Notes under the pieces: model-generated
What the model was told of the DNA's origin: nothing
Database searches by the model: none
What the model saw: the letters and a program-made list of their open reading frames with translations, nothing else
Part shown: in pieces, positions 49,745 through 60,180 of the stretch
Numbering within the stretch: the stretch's first letter is position 1
Layout: each line of letters starts with the position of its first letter
Program-made: the position numbers and the translations under genes
From: Microbacterium sp. CH12i
Lineage (GTDB): Bacteria > Actinomycetota > Actinomycetes > Actinomycetales > Microbacteriaceae
Direction of reading: 5' to 3'
Assembly: GCF_000685355.1 (NCBI RefSeq)
Contig: NZ_JHET01000004.1
Coordinates: 1 to 64,000 of the forward strand
Length of the DNA stretch: 64,000 nucleotides

Positions 49745-50397
49745 CAGAGGGGCGTCGCGTAGAGCGGCGAGATCGCGCGAAGATAGCGGGCGAAGAGCTC
49801 TTTGCGGCGTCGCTTCACCAGGCCGGGAATGATTTTGTAGAGGGTACTCACTGGTGCATCAAACGCACGCACAGTGAACCAGACCTCGTCGCTCTCCTCG
49901 CGCCATTCGATCTCGAACAGCTCTTCGCCACTGACAACTGATCCGCCGACTGTGCCCAGCACGAAGCCGACGCGACGAGGTTCCTCAGTAACGGAGATCA
50001 CACGCAACTCCGCATCGGCATGCATTCCGGCGACACGTCCGCGTAGGTGCAGCGTCATGCCCGGACCAACGAATGGTGTTCCTTCGGCGTCGAAGCGCTG
50101 TTCGACCTCACGCGTGCTCGGGGCAATAGGTGTGCCCTCGGCATCGAAACTGACGCCGGAATAGGCCGGTCCCGCCGCCGGACGCACATCTTCGACTCTG
50201 AGGTCGGCAGCACGCTGCGCCGTCCAGGACAGGAGCGCATCGCCTGCAGTGCGGAAGCGTTCTTCACCGCTGCCGAGGCGCCATGACTCCTCGGCCGGAA
50301 TACTGCGTTCCGGCGGATACTGCATCAGGTCAGGGGCGTGGGTAGCCCCAACGGCGGCATAATCCACCGTTTCGTCTCGGAAAGTACCGCGCCGCAT
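49744..50397 (-). CDS. DUF1990 family protein
   Basis: A 217-residue cytosolic protein starting MRRGTFRDETVDYAAVGATH. YSGVSFDAEGTP, VGPGMTLHLRGRV, RRVGFVLGTVGGSVVSGEELFEIE (core near 120-150) and the end YKIIPGLVKRRRKELFARYL fit DUF1990, a START/Bet-v1-like family of unknown function. Its stop overlaps the hemW start. An upstream in-frame start at 50502 adds 35 residues not typical of the family. Confidence 0.8.
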   Translation of the reverse strand: MRRGTFRDETVDYAAVGATHAPDLMQYPPERSIPAEESWRLGSGEERFRTAGDALLSWTAQRAADLRVEDVRPAAGPAYSGVSFDAEGTPIAPSTREVEQRFDAEGTPFVGPGMTLHLRGRVAGMHADAELRVISVTEEPRRVGFVLGTVGGSVVSGEELFEIEWREESDEVWFTVRAFDAPVSTLYKIIPGLVKRRRKELFARYLRAISPLYATPL

Positions 50398-50458
50398 GAG
50401 ATCCAGACTACTTCGGGTTACCTGAACGAACGCCCCCGCATTGCGGGAGGTCACTTCG

Positions 50459-52306
50459 CTATTTCTTCTCTTTGCTATCGACGTCGCCGGAGAGCGCAGC
50501 AATGAACGCCTCCTGAGGAACTTCGACTCGGCCGACCATCTTCATGCGCTTCTTGCCCTCCTTCTGCTTCTCGAGGAGTTTGCGCTTACGGCTGATGTCA
50601 CCGCCGTAACACTTCGCGAGCACATCCTTGCGAAGGGCACGGATCGTCTCACGGGCAATGATGCGTGCACCGATCGCCGCCTGGATCGGCACCTCAAAGT
50701 TCTGCCGAGGAATCAGTTTGCGCAGCCGCTCGACCATCAGCGTGCCGTAGGCATAGGCCTTTTCGCGGTGCACGATAGCGCTGAACGCATCGACCTTTTC
50801 ACCCTGTAGCAGCACATCGACCTTGACGAGATCGGCATCCTGCTGGCCGGAAGGTTCGTAGTCGAGGCTCGCATAGCCCTGCGTCTTCGACTTCAGCTGA
50901 TCGAAGAAGTCGAACACGATCTCACCGAGAGGCATGTTGTAGCGAAGCTCAACGCGCTCCTCTGAGAAGTACTCCATCCCCAGCAGTGTGCCGCGGCGGG
51001 TCTGGCACAGCTCCATCACGGTACCGACGTAGTCCTTGGGCAGCAGGATCGCGGCCTTCACCATCGGTTCTGCGACCGAGGCGACGCGTCCGTCCGGATA
51101 CTCGCTCGGGTTGGTCACCGTCACCGTTTCGCCGATGTCGGTTGTGACCTCGTAGACCACACTCGGTGCGGTCGTGATGAGGTCGAGATCGAATTCGCGC
51201 GCCAGGCGCTCGGTGATGATCTCGAGGTGCAGCAGCCCCAGGAAACCACAGCGGAAGCCAAAGCCCAGCGCCACGGAGGTCTCCGGCTCGTACACGAGAG
51301 AGGCGTCAGAGAGCTTGAGTTTGTCGAGAGCTTCACGAAGATCGCCATAGTCGCTGCCGTCAATCGGGTACAGCCCCGAGTAGACCATCGGCTTCGGATC
51401 GGTATAGCCCGGCAACGCCTGCGTGGCCGGCTTGCGGAGAGTCGTTACGGTATCGCCGACCTTGGACTGGCGCACATCTTTCACACCAGTGATGAGGTAG
51501 CCGACCTCGCCCACGCCGAGCCCCTTCGAGGGAATCGGTTCGGGCTTGAGACGCCGATTTCAAGAAGCTCGTGAGTCGCCTGCGTCGACATCATCTGGAT
51601 GCGCTCGCGCGGCGACAGACTGCCGTCGATCATGCGCACGTAGGTAACGACACCGCGGTAGGCGTCATACACCGAGTCGAAGATCATCGCGCGTGCCGGG
51701 GCATCCGCATTTCCGGTCGGCGCCGGAATCTCACGGACGACGCGCTCGAGCAGTTCTTCTACACCCACGCCGGTCTTGCCGGATACGCGCAGTACGTCCT
51801 CGGGGCGCCCGCCGATAAGGTCGGCGAGCTCTTTGGCGAATTTGTCAGGGTCAGCCGCTGGCAGATCGATCTTGTTCAGCACCGGGATGATGTGGAGGTC
51901 GTTGTCCAACGCGAGATAAAGGTTCGCCAGCGTCTGCGCTTCGATTCCCTGGGCCGCGTCGACGAGCAGGATCGCGCCTTCGCAGGCTGCCAGCGACCGC
52001 GACACCTCATAGGTGAAGTCGACGTGGCGGGAGTATCGATCATGTTCAGCGCAAACGTCTCGCCGTCGAGCGCCCAGGGCATGCGCACGGCCTGGCTCTT
52101 GATCGTGATTCCACGCTCGCGCTCGATGTCCATGCGGTCGAGGTACTGAGCGCGCATATCGCGATCTGAGACGGCTCCGGTGATCTGGAGCATGCGGTCG
52201 CAAGGGTCGACTTGCCGTGATCGATGTGGGCAATGATGCAGAAATTTCGGATCTGCGAAGCCGGGGTCGCAGCAGGCGACAGCGGAGTGAGAGCGCGTGG
52301 TGACAT
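50459..52306 (-). CDS. lepA: Translation elongation factor 4, LepA (three frameshifts, near 52200, 52029 and 51543)
   Basis: A ribosome-associated GTPase. The frames join as: [32 protein letters not shown] (G1); [35 protein letters not shown] (G3); [28 protein letters not shown] (G4); then [16 protein letters not shown] and the LepA-specific C-terminal domain ending [10 protein letters not shown]. Adding one base at each break gives 616 residues, the normal length. Three separate one-base losses in such a conserved gene point to sequence error. Confidence 0.9.
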
Positions 52307-52514
52307 GTCGAGACGAGTCTACGGTCAGGCGGGCCTAATCCCCGATTCCGGACGACCGATGATAGTCTCCCGAGGTTGCCTCCGCGCACAACGATGACAC
52401 ACGATCGGAGTGGGCGGACGTCGCACAAACAGACGGATGATGCTTGACTGTCATCCCGACCCAGCGTTGCGTCGGAAGATCCCGAGCGCGTCTGAAAAGC
52501 AGAAAGACGAAACC

Positions 52515-53498
52515 TTGATCAAGTACCTCATCCGCCGTACGCTCGGCTGGTTGTTGATGATCGCGGTCGCCACCAACATCACGTATTTCCTGGCTTGGGG
52601 CTTCCTCAATCCCAGAAACAACTACGTGGGTCGGCGTCCCCCGCTCAGTGACGAGCAGATCGTTAACCTCCTCGAACCGCGTAACCTCAGCGACACCGTG
52701 CCGATCTGGGAGCGTTGGTGGAACTGGATTACCGGCATCGTCCTGCGTTGGGACTGGGGTGTGAGCCCCACCGGCGGTTCGGTGAACGAGCAGGTCGCCT
52801 ACCGGATGTGGGTCAGCGCAGAGCTCGTTCTTGGCGCGACGATCATCATGACGATTCTCGGCATCGCGCTCGGCGTCTACACGGCATCACGGCAGTACAA
52901 GCTCGCTGACCGGATCGGTCAGGCCACATCGATCATCACGATGAACGTCAACATCATCGTGGCTGCGCTCGGCATCGTGCTGCTCGCCATTGCGTTCAAC
53001 GACCTCGTCGGCGTTCGAGTGTTCTATGTCACCGGATCCTCCAGCCAGGGTGTGGAGGGGTTCTTCCCCGTCCTGCTCGACACACTCCAACACCTGACGC
53101 TCCCCACCATCGGGCTTGTGATCGTCGGTTACGCCGGCACCCACTTCCTGCAGCGATCCCTGCTCCTGGACAACATCAACGCTGACTACGTCCGCACCGC
53201 TCGCGCGAAGGGGCTCACCAAGCCGCAGGCGATTCGCAAGCACGCCCTTCGCACCTCGCTCATTCCCGTCGCAACGCAGGTCGCTTTCAGCATCCCCGCG
53301 GTGTTCACCGGCGCGATCCTCACCGAGACGATCTTCGCCTGGAACGGCATGGGCAAGTACTTCATTGAGACGATCGTCAAGAGTGACATTCACGGTGTGG
53401 TGGCCACCGCCGCCTTCGCCGGTCTCCTGACCGCACTCGGAGCGATCCTGTCCGACGTCGTGGTCGTTGTCCTCGACCCACGAGTGAGGGTGAACTGA
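52515..53498 (+). CDS. ABC transporter permease, OppB/DppB type
   Basis: About 327 residues with six hydrophobic segments. It begins [20 protein letters not shown] from a TTG. Unlike short relatives it has a long external loop after helix 1 (about 30-100). The permease EAA-type motif is [29 protein letters not shown], preceded by [11 protein letters not shown]. It forms the transmembrane pore with the next gene. First gene of a four-gene import operon; 208 bases upstream hold its promoter, which I could not place. Confidence 0.88.
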   Translation: MIKYLIRRTLGWLLMIAVATNITYFLAWGFLNPRNNYVGRRPPLSDEQIVNLLEPRNLSDTVPIWERWWNWITGIVLRWDWGVSPTGGSVNEQVAYRMWVSAELVLGATIIMTILGIALGVYTASRQYKLADRIGQATSIITMNVNIIVAALGIVLLAIAFNDLVGVRVFYVTGSSSQGVEGFFPVLLDTLQHLTLPTIGLVIVGYAGTHFLQRSLLLDNINADYVRTARAKGLTKPQAIRKHALRTSLIPVATQVAFSIPAVFTGAILTETIFAWNGMGKYFIETIVKSDIHGVVATAAFAGLLTALGAILSDVVVVVLDPRVRVN

Positions 53499-53500
53499 GC

Positions 53501-54403
53501 ATGACTATCGAAAAGCCCGAAACCGCCACGCTCGAAGACCACAAGCCGCTTTCGAAGTGGAGCCTGTACACCCGCCGGTTCATGCGCAACAAGCCAGCGG
53601 TCGGTGGCGTCATCATCTTCGTCGCCTTGGTGCTCTTTGCGATCATCGCACCGCTCATCGCGAAGTACGACCACGTAGAACTCGACTTCCTGAACCTGGG
53701 CACGCCGCCGTCCGCCGAGCACTGGTTCGGAACAACAGCCTCCGGCAACGACACGTTCGCTCAAACTGCGATCGGTCTGCAGCGCTCGCTCATGATCGCC
53801 GTCACTGTTTCGGTCGGAACAACGATCCTTTCCGCTCTCATCGGCACTGCGGCCGCCTACTTCGGTGGCTGGACTGAGAAGATCACGCTCCTTGTGATCC
53901 ACTTCATGATGGTGATCCCGAGCTTCCTGATCCTCTCGCTGCTGTCTAACCGCTCAGGTGGTGACTGGCGCATAATCGCGTTGATCATGATCTTCGTCGT
54001 TGGTTGGTACTTCCCGGCCCGCGTGATCTGGACGACGGCATTGTCGCTGCGCGAGCGCGAGTACATTCACGCCGCTCGCTACATGGGCGTGCGCGGAATG
54101 ACGATCGTGATGCGTCACCTGCTGCCGAACATCGGCTCACTGCTGGTGATCAACTTCACGCTCGGCATCGTCGGCGCGGTCATGGCTGAGACCGGCCTGT
54201 CGTTCATCGGGTTCGGTGTGAAGATTCCGGATGTCTCACTGGGATCGCTCATCGGCTCCGGCGCAAACACCATCACGAGTGCCCCGTGGCTGTTCTACTT
54301 TCCCGCCGGCGCCCTTACTCTGCTCACCGTTTCTATGGCGCTCGTCGCCGATGGACTGCGTGACGCCCTTGATCCCACTTCAGCAGCGGGAGGCCGCGCA
54401 TGA
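53501..54403 (+). CDS. ABC transporter permease, OppC/DppC type
   Basis: A 300-residue second permease. The N-terminal OppC extension (KPLSKWSLYTRRFMRNKPAV) precedes helix 1; later REREYIHAARYMGVRGMTIV and RHLLPNIGSLLVINFTLGIVG mark the EAA loop. It begins 3 bases after the previous stop (ACTGAGCATG), and its own stop overlaps the ATPase start by 4 bases. Confidence 0.9.
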   Translation: MTIEKPETATLEDHKPLSKWSLYTRRFMRNKPAVGGVIIFVALVLFAIIAPLIAKYDHVELDFLNLGTPPSAEHWFGTTASGNDTFAQTAIGLQRSLMIAVTVSVGTTILSALIGTAAAYFGGWTEKITLLVIHFMMVIPSFLILSLLSNRSGGDWRIIALIMIFVVGWYFPARVIWTTALSLREREYIHAARYMGVRGMTIVMRHLLPNIGSLLVINFTLGIVGAVMAETGLSFIGFGVKIPDVSLGSLIGSGANTITSAPWLFYFPAGALTLLTVSMALVADGLRDALDPTSAAGGRA

Positions 54404-56327
54404 GCAATATTCTCTCCGTCCGCGACCTCAAGGTCACCTTCGCCTCCGAAGCGGGACGCGTCGATGCCGTTCGCGGTGTCTCTTTCGACATCGAGCAGAG
54501 CAAGACCCTCGGAATCGTCGGCGAGTCAGGTTCCGGTAAGTCCGTCACGTCTCTGGCGATCATGGGTCTCCTTGACGAGAACGCCAAGGTGACCGGCTCG
54601 ATCATCTACGACGGCCAAGAACTGCTCGGCAAGTCCGACAAGCAGATGTCAGTGATCCGCGGCAACGGCCTCGCGATGATCTTCCAGGATCCGCTCACCT
54701 CACTCACCCCGGTCTTCACTATCGGCGACCAGCTCATCGAGGCGCTCACGATTCACCGTGGCATGTCGAAGAAGCAGGCCTGGGACCGCGCGATCGAGTT
54801 GCTCACGCTCGTCGGCATCACTGAGCCCGAAAAGCGCATGAAGGGCTTCCCGCACGAGTTCTCCGGCGGTATGCGTCAGCGCGTCGTCATCGCGATTGCG
54901 ATGGCCAACAACCCCAAGCTCATCATCGCTGACGAGCCGACGACGGCACTGGATGTCACAATCCAGGCGCAGATCCTCGACCTCATCGAGAAGGCTCAAA
55001 GCGAGACCGGTGCGGCGACGCTCATGATCACGCACGACATGGGAGTCGTTGCCAGAATGGCCGACGATGTGCTGGTGATGTATGCCGGAAAGCCGGTGGA
55101 GCAGGCTCCGGTTCACGAACTGTTCCATGCGACGCGGATGCCGTATTCGATCGGTCTGCTCGGTGCGATCCCCCGCGTGGACAAGAAAGAGAAACAACCT
55201 CTCACCCCGATCAAGGGCAACCCTCCGCTGCTGATCAACCTCCCGGACGCGTGCCCGTTCGCGGACCGCTGCCCGATCGTGATCAGCGCCTGCCGCGACG
55301 GCGAACCACCGCTCGCTGAGGTGCCATCGGCATCTGGCGTGCAGCACAAGGCAGCCTGCATCCGCTCGCACGAGATCGACGAAAACGGTCTCATCGATGG
55401 CCACCCCGTCTACCCGGTGCGCGAGGTTGTAGAGAGTGTGCTGAACCTCGTGCCGCGCGAGCAGCGCAGTATCACCCTCGAAGTGCAGAACTTGAACAAG
55501 ACCTTCCCGCTGTCGAAGGGTGCGTTCTTCAAGCGCAAGGTCGTGACGTTCACGCCGTCAAGAACGTCACCTTCGACGTGCGTGAGGGCGAGACGATGGC
55601 GATCGTCGGTGAGTCTGGTTCCGGCAAGACGACGACCCTGCTCCAGATCATGGATCTGGTCAAGCAGCAGGATGGCGACATCATCATCAACGGTACGAGC
55701 GTCAACGACATTCGCAGCCACAGTGTCGAACGCCAGGTGCGTCGTGATATCCAGATCGTCTTCCAAGACCCGATGGGCGCTCTTGACCCCCGTATGACGG
55801 TGGCAGACATCATCGCCGAACCGTTGAAGGCGATCGGCACGAAGCGCGACGAGGCCCATCGCCGCGTGAAAGAGCTCATGGACCTGGTCGGGCTCAACCC
55901 TGCCCACATCGACCGATTCCCCGGAGCGTTCTCCGGTGGCCAGCGCCAGCGCATCGGGATCGCGCGCGCACTGTCGACCAACCCCAAGGTCATCGTTCTC
56001 GACGAGCCGGTCTCCGCGCTCGACGTGTCGATCCAGGCGGGTGTAATCAACCTGCTGGATGATCTGAAGGCCAAGCTCGGCGTGTCGTACCTGTTCGTCG
56101 CGCACGATTTGTCGGTGGTCCGCCACATCGCCGACCGCGTTGCGGTGATGTATCTCGGTGAGTTTGTGGAGCACGGCGATGTCGACGACATCTTCGAAAA
56201 TCCGCAGCATCCGTACACAAGAGCGTTGCTCTCGGCGATCCCGATTCCTGATCCGGATATCGAGCGCACGAGGGAACGGATCGTGTTCGAACCGACGTCG
56301 GCTCAGCCTGAGGTTTCCTCGGCCTGA
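54400..56327 (+). CDS. ABC transporter ATP-binding protein, fused DppD-DppF type (frameshifted near 55543)
   Basis: Two nucleotide-binding domains in one protein. NBD1: Walker A GESGSGKSVTSLA (about 44-56), signature FSGGMRQRVVIAIAM, Walker B IIADEPTTALD, then the oligopeptide-type C-terminal Cys motif CPFADRCPIVISAC. NBD2: GESGSGKTTTLLQ, FSGGQRQRIGIARAL, VIVLDEPVSALD. The frame breaks in the linker (KRKVVTFTP); one restored G gives KRKVGDVHAVKNVTFDVREG and 642 residues. It powers the permeases encoded upstream. Confidence 0.9.
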
Positions 56328-56476
56328 GGTTTGTTACCGGCGGGTAACGAACGGTCACCGTCCGATAACAGTTAGGCGCCATTCACTGTTACGCCGGGCA
56401 TTCGGACACCGTGCGAACTATTCTTCCCTTTATGACACGCCGACAGGCGAACACGCCGAAAGGCGAAAGGAGCACC

Positions 56477-58177
56477 ATGAAGCACCACAAGCTGATGGGG
56501 GCGCTGGCATTCAGCGGCGTCCTCGCACTTGCCCTCGGAGGATGTGCAGCCAACACCGGAGACAACGGTGACGGCAACACGCCAGTCGAAACCAAGGCCT
56601 CGGACTACAACCCCCAGGACCGCGACGCACTGCAGGTGGGCGGCGAAGCCCGCTTCCCGATCAACGAGATTCCGGAGCAGTTGAACGCGTTCAACGGTGA
56701 CGCCTCTGCCGACACCGCGCGCGTCGCCGCGTGGTACACGCCGCAGATCATGTTGCAGGAAGCGGACGGTACGCCGTACAAGAACGACGCGTACCTCGAC
56801 GACTGGAAGATCGACACTGTCGATGGCAACACCCAGATCACCTTCACTTTCACGAAGGAAGCGCACTGGAACGACGGCACCGACATGGACTGGACTGCCA
56901 TCGACGCCACGTGGAAGGCCAACAACGGCACCAACGAGTTGTTCAACCCGAACGCGACCGACGGCTACAAGGCCATCGTGTCCGTCGAGCAGGGCGACAC
57001 CCCGAAGACCGCGATCGTCAAGTTCGATGGCGAGTTCGCATGGCCGGAGATGCCGTTCCTCACGGGCATCATCCACCCCGCGCTCGCAGACCCGACCACG
57101 TTCAACGAAGCGATGATCGACAACCCGCACCCCGAGTGGGGCGCAGGGCCGTACATGATCGACGAGTTCGACGCGAACTCCGACTACATCTCTTTCGTCC
57201 CGAACACCGAATGGTGGGGCAACGAGCCGCTGCTCGAGAAGGTCTCCTTCCAGGGCATGGACGCCGCGGCATCCATCAACGCGTTCAAGGCTGACGAAAT
57301 CGACATGGTCGGCGTCAACACCAAGGACCGCCTGTCGCAGGTCAAGGACATGAAGGACATCACGATCTACCGTGCCACGCAGACCGCGAGCACGCTGATC
57401 CAGGTGGACTCCACGAAGCCGCAGTTCGAGGACGTCAAGGTCCGTGAGGCGTTCTTCAAGGCCATCAACATCGATCAGCAGAAGCAGGTCGCGTGGAACG
57501 GTCTTGACTACGAAGAGGCGCCTGCCGGTTCGCTGACGCTGTTCCCCTTCCAGCCTGGCTATGTGAATGCTCTTGACGAGGCCGGCTGGGAATTCAACCC
57601 GGACGAGTCCAAGTCTCTTCTCGACGAAGCAGGCTGGGTCGAGGGCGAAGACGGCATCCGCGAGAAGGACGGCGAGAAGCTGTCCGTCGTGTACCCCGTG
57701 TGGAGCGATGACGCGACGGCCCAGGCCATCGCCAAGTCACTGCAGGCGCAGATGAAGGATGTCGGAATCGACCTTCAGGTTGATATCCGTCCGTCGACGG
57801 ACTTCTCGAACGACTACAACACGATGAACTGGGACGTCTCGTCGCTCCGCTTCACCTCGTCTGACCCGTTCGGTGCCGCTTGGTTCTGCCAGCTGTACTG
57901 CATGGACATGGGCCTGAACCTCTCTGGTGTGCAGACGCCTGAGATGGATCAGCGCATCCACGACGAGGTCGAGTCGCTGCCGACCGCTGACGAGCAGACG
58001 GCTGCGGCCATGAAGCTCGAAGCAGAGATCTTCAAGGACTGGGGCCTGATCCCGCTCTACAACGGTCCGTCGATCTCGGCCGTCAAGACCGGCCTTGCCA
58101 ACCTCACCCCGGAGCCCTACGTGGGCCTGGACGGGTTCGGCGTTCAGCCAGTTGAGAACGTGGGCTGGGAGAAGTAA
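56477..58177 (+). CDS. Family 5 extracellular solute-binding lipoprotein
   Basis: A 566-residue SBP_bac_5 protein. Lipoprotein signal MKHHKLMGALAFSGVLALAL ending in the lipobox LGGC, with Cys23 as the lipidated residue. Mature domain: TFTKEAHWNDGTDMDWTAID (the family WxDG motif), GAGPYMIDEFDANSDYISFV and the C-terminal PYVGLDGFGVQPVENVGWE. AAAGGAG is placed well for the ATG at 56477. Ligand: peptides most often, but some family members bind beta-glucosides; not decidable here. A strong terminator follows. Confidence 0.9.
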   Translation: MKHHKLMGALAFSGVLALALGGCAANTGDNGDGNTPVETKASDYNPQDRDALQVGGEARFPINEIPEQLNAFNGDASADTARVAAWYTPQIMLQEADGTPYKNDAYLDDWKIDTVDGNTQITFTFTKEAHWNDGTDMDWTAIDATWKANNGTNELFNPNATDGYKAIVSVEQGDTPKTAIVKFDGEFAWPEMPFLTGIIHPALADPTTFNEAMIDNPHPEWGAGPYMIDEFDANSDYISFVPNTEWWGNEPLLEKVSFQGMDAAASINAFKADEIDMVGVNTKDRLSQVKDMKDITIYRATQTASTLIQVDSTKPQFEDVKVREAFFKAINIDQQKQVAWNGLDYEEAPAGSLTLFPFQPGYVNALDEAGWEFNPDESKSLLDEAGWVEGEDGIREKDGEKLSVVYPVWSDDATAQAIAKSLQAQMKDVGIDLQVDIRPSTDFSNDYNTMNWDVSSLRFTSSDPFGAAWFCQLYCMDMGLNLSGVQTPEMDQRIHDEVESLPTADEQTAAAMKLEAEIFKDWGLIPLYNGPSISAVKTGLANLTPEPYVGLDGFGVQPVENVGWEK

Positions 58178-58194
58178 GCACTTCGTTTCACCCA

Positions 58195-58234
58195 GGGCGG
58201 GGTCGGTGGTTCATCCACCGGCCCCGCCTTTCTT
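58195..58234 (+). terminator. Rho-independent terminator of the ABC transport operon
   Basis: GGCGGGGTCGGTGG (58196-58209) pairs with CCACCGGCCCCGCC (58215-58228), 14 bp with one G-T pair, followed by TTTCTT. It lies 18 bases after the binding-protein stop. Confidence 0.85.
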
Positions 58235-58245
58235 ATGCTGGAACA

Positions 58246-58980
58246 ATGACTATTCAGGTCGTCCTCGTCCACGGCATCCGCACCTCTCGCACGATGTGGC
58301 GTTCGCAGATCGCGCATCTCACCGAGCGAGAGATTCCGGTCACCGCCGTTGAGCTCCCGGGGCACGGCACGCGCATTCAGGAGATATTCACTCTCGATGC
58401 GGCGATGTCGACCATCGACGAGGCCGTCCAGGATTCCGCGAGCCGCGGCCCGGTGCTTCTGGTCGGCCACTCCATGGGTGGGCTGCTCTCAGTTGCCTAC
58501 ACGGGCGCTGAGACTGCACCGCCGGTGGCTGGATTCATCGGAGCATCCTGCACGGCACTCCCCCGCGGCGCCGCGCTTGCGGGGTACCGATTCGCGGCCC
58601 GCGCGTTCAACTCGCTGCCGGATCAGGGCCAGTGGCTCACCGCGCAGGTTCTCGCAGCGACCCTGCCCGAAGACACTCGGTCGGACTTCGCAGCGGGTGG
58701 CTACGCCTTCAATGCGCAGGATGTCGCGCTTGCGAGCCTTGCTGAACTCGATCTCTTGGCCGCCGTACGCCGGATCACGATGCCCCTGTGGTGGATCAAT
58801 GGACAGTTCGATCAGCTGCGTGCACAGGAACGACTCTTCCATCGCCTCACGCCGCAATCCGAGCTGCTCGTGGTGCCACGCACATCGCACCTCATCACGG
58901 CGATGCGTCCGCGGGTATTCAACGCCCTACTGGATGTGGCGGTGGCGACACTCGAGTCGGACGCACCGCAGCCGTCATAA
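58246..58980 (+). CDS. Alpha/beta-fold hydrolase
   Basis: A 244-residue cytosolic hydrolase. The oxyanion region is VLVHGIRTSRTMW (about 6-18), the nucleophile Ser is in LVGHSMGGLLS (about 72-82), the acid is probably Asp in INGQFDQL and the His is in RTSHLITAM near the end. Substrate unknown. It begins 12 bases after the terminator hairpin and its last 62 bases overlap the convergent MFS gene. Confidence 0.85.
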   Translation: MTIQVVLVHGIRTSRTMWRSQIAHLTEREIPVTAVELPGHGTRIQEIFTLDAAMSTIDEAVQDSASRGPVLLVGHSMGGLLSVAYTGAETAPPVAGFIGASCTALPRGAALAGYRFAARAFNSLPDQGQWLTAQVLAATLPEDTRSDFAAGGYAFNAQDVALASLAELDLLAAVRRITMPLWWINGQFDQLRAQERLFHRLTPQSELLVVPRTSHLITAMRPRVFNALLDVAVATLESDAPQPS

Positions 58981-60180
58981 CAGCGCCAATGACCGACAGG
59001 ATGCCGGCGGCGAGGAACAGCAGCCAGAATCCACCGACCAGCGCAACCAGACCTGCGCCGATAAGTGGCCCGAGCAGCTGGCCGAGGCTCGCCGAGACAT
59101 TCACGATGCCCAGATCTCTGGCATGGTGCTCGACGCGCGGCAGCAGGTCGGTCGCGAGCGCCAGACTCACCGCCATGTAGGCGCCGTAGCCGATGCCCAT
59201 CACGCCGGCAGCGATGGCTGTGCCGAGAAACGTCGGTGAGATGAGAATCATCACAGCAGACAGCGCCTGCACGAGCGCTGCGATGATGACAATCGACGTT
59301 CGTTTGCCGGTGCGGTCCGAGATGGATCCCGCGATGAGGGACGCCGCGACAACGAAGATCGTATAGATCACGATGAGCACAAGAAGGTCATCCTCGGCAC
59401 TGTCGGCGGGCGAGCCGACCCCGTAGAGCAGGAAGAACAGCAGCAGCGCGGTGCCGAGCGCGTTCCCGATGTTTACGGTGAGCCTGCTGATCAATACCCA
59501 GAGGAAGTTCCGATCCTGTAGCGCGCCCAGGCGCTCGCGCCACGGCGGCTTTGTCACGGGCCGCTTCCACGCCACCTGCTCGTCTGGCAGCAGCACCGCG
59601 GTGCCGACCCCCACGATCAGGATGAATCCCGCCAGTGCCAGGTAGCTGGCACCGATGCCCAGGCCGAGAAGCACCACGCTCCCACGCCGACCACGATTCC
59701 GACCGCCTGCGCCGAGCTCACGAGCGCCGATGCGGTTCCACGCTGTTCGAACACCTGATCGGCAATCATCGCGGTGAGGGCTGCGGAGACGACCGCAATG
59801 CCCACAGAGACGCCGATCCATGCCGCACCAACGCTCAGGGGTTCGGTGGCGCTACCGGTGAGCACAAGAGAGAGAGCGGTGAGCAGCGAGCCCCCGATTG
59901 CCCAAGGGCGTCGCCGTCCCCACCGTGACGAGGTTCGATCCGACAGCATTCCTGCGAGCGGCCCGGCGATCACCCCGGCGATGCCGCCGATCGAGAGGAT
60001 GAGCCCCGACCAGACGACTCCGATGATCCAGTCATTCTCTCCGCCCGGTGTGTCGAGCTGCAGGGGAAGCAGCAGCTGGACCGGAGTGAGTTGCACCGTC
60101 CAGATCGCCAGCCAGGCCACCGCGAACAGCGTCATCCATCCGCCACCGACTCTGCCGGCGTGCGGGCGAGGCGCGGTCAT
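58919..60180 (-). CDS. MFS transporter (frameshifted near 59679)
   Basis: A twelve-helix type major facilitator. N-terminal half [20 protein letters not shown] with the helix 2-3 loop GMLSDRTSSRWGRRRPWAIG. The break is after GIVVGVGAW; one restored base gives VVLLGLGIGASYLALAGF, and the C-terminal half has GSISDRTGKRTSIVIIAAL. 420 residues in total. The D-R-T-x-x-R-x-G-R-R-R-P loop resembles GPH/sugar-type carriers. The 4-base overlap with the GH1 gene suggests joint use in beta-glucoside uptake (inference). Confidence 0.85.
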
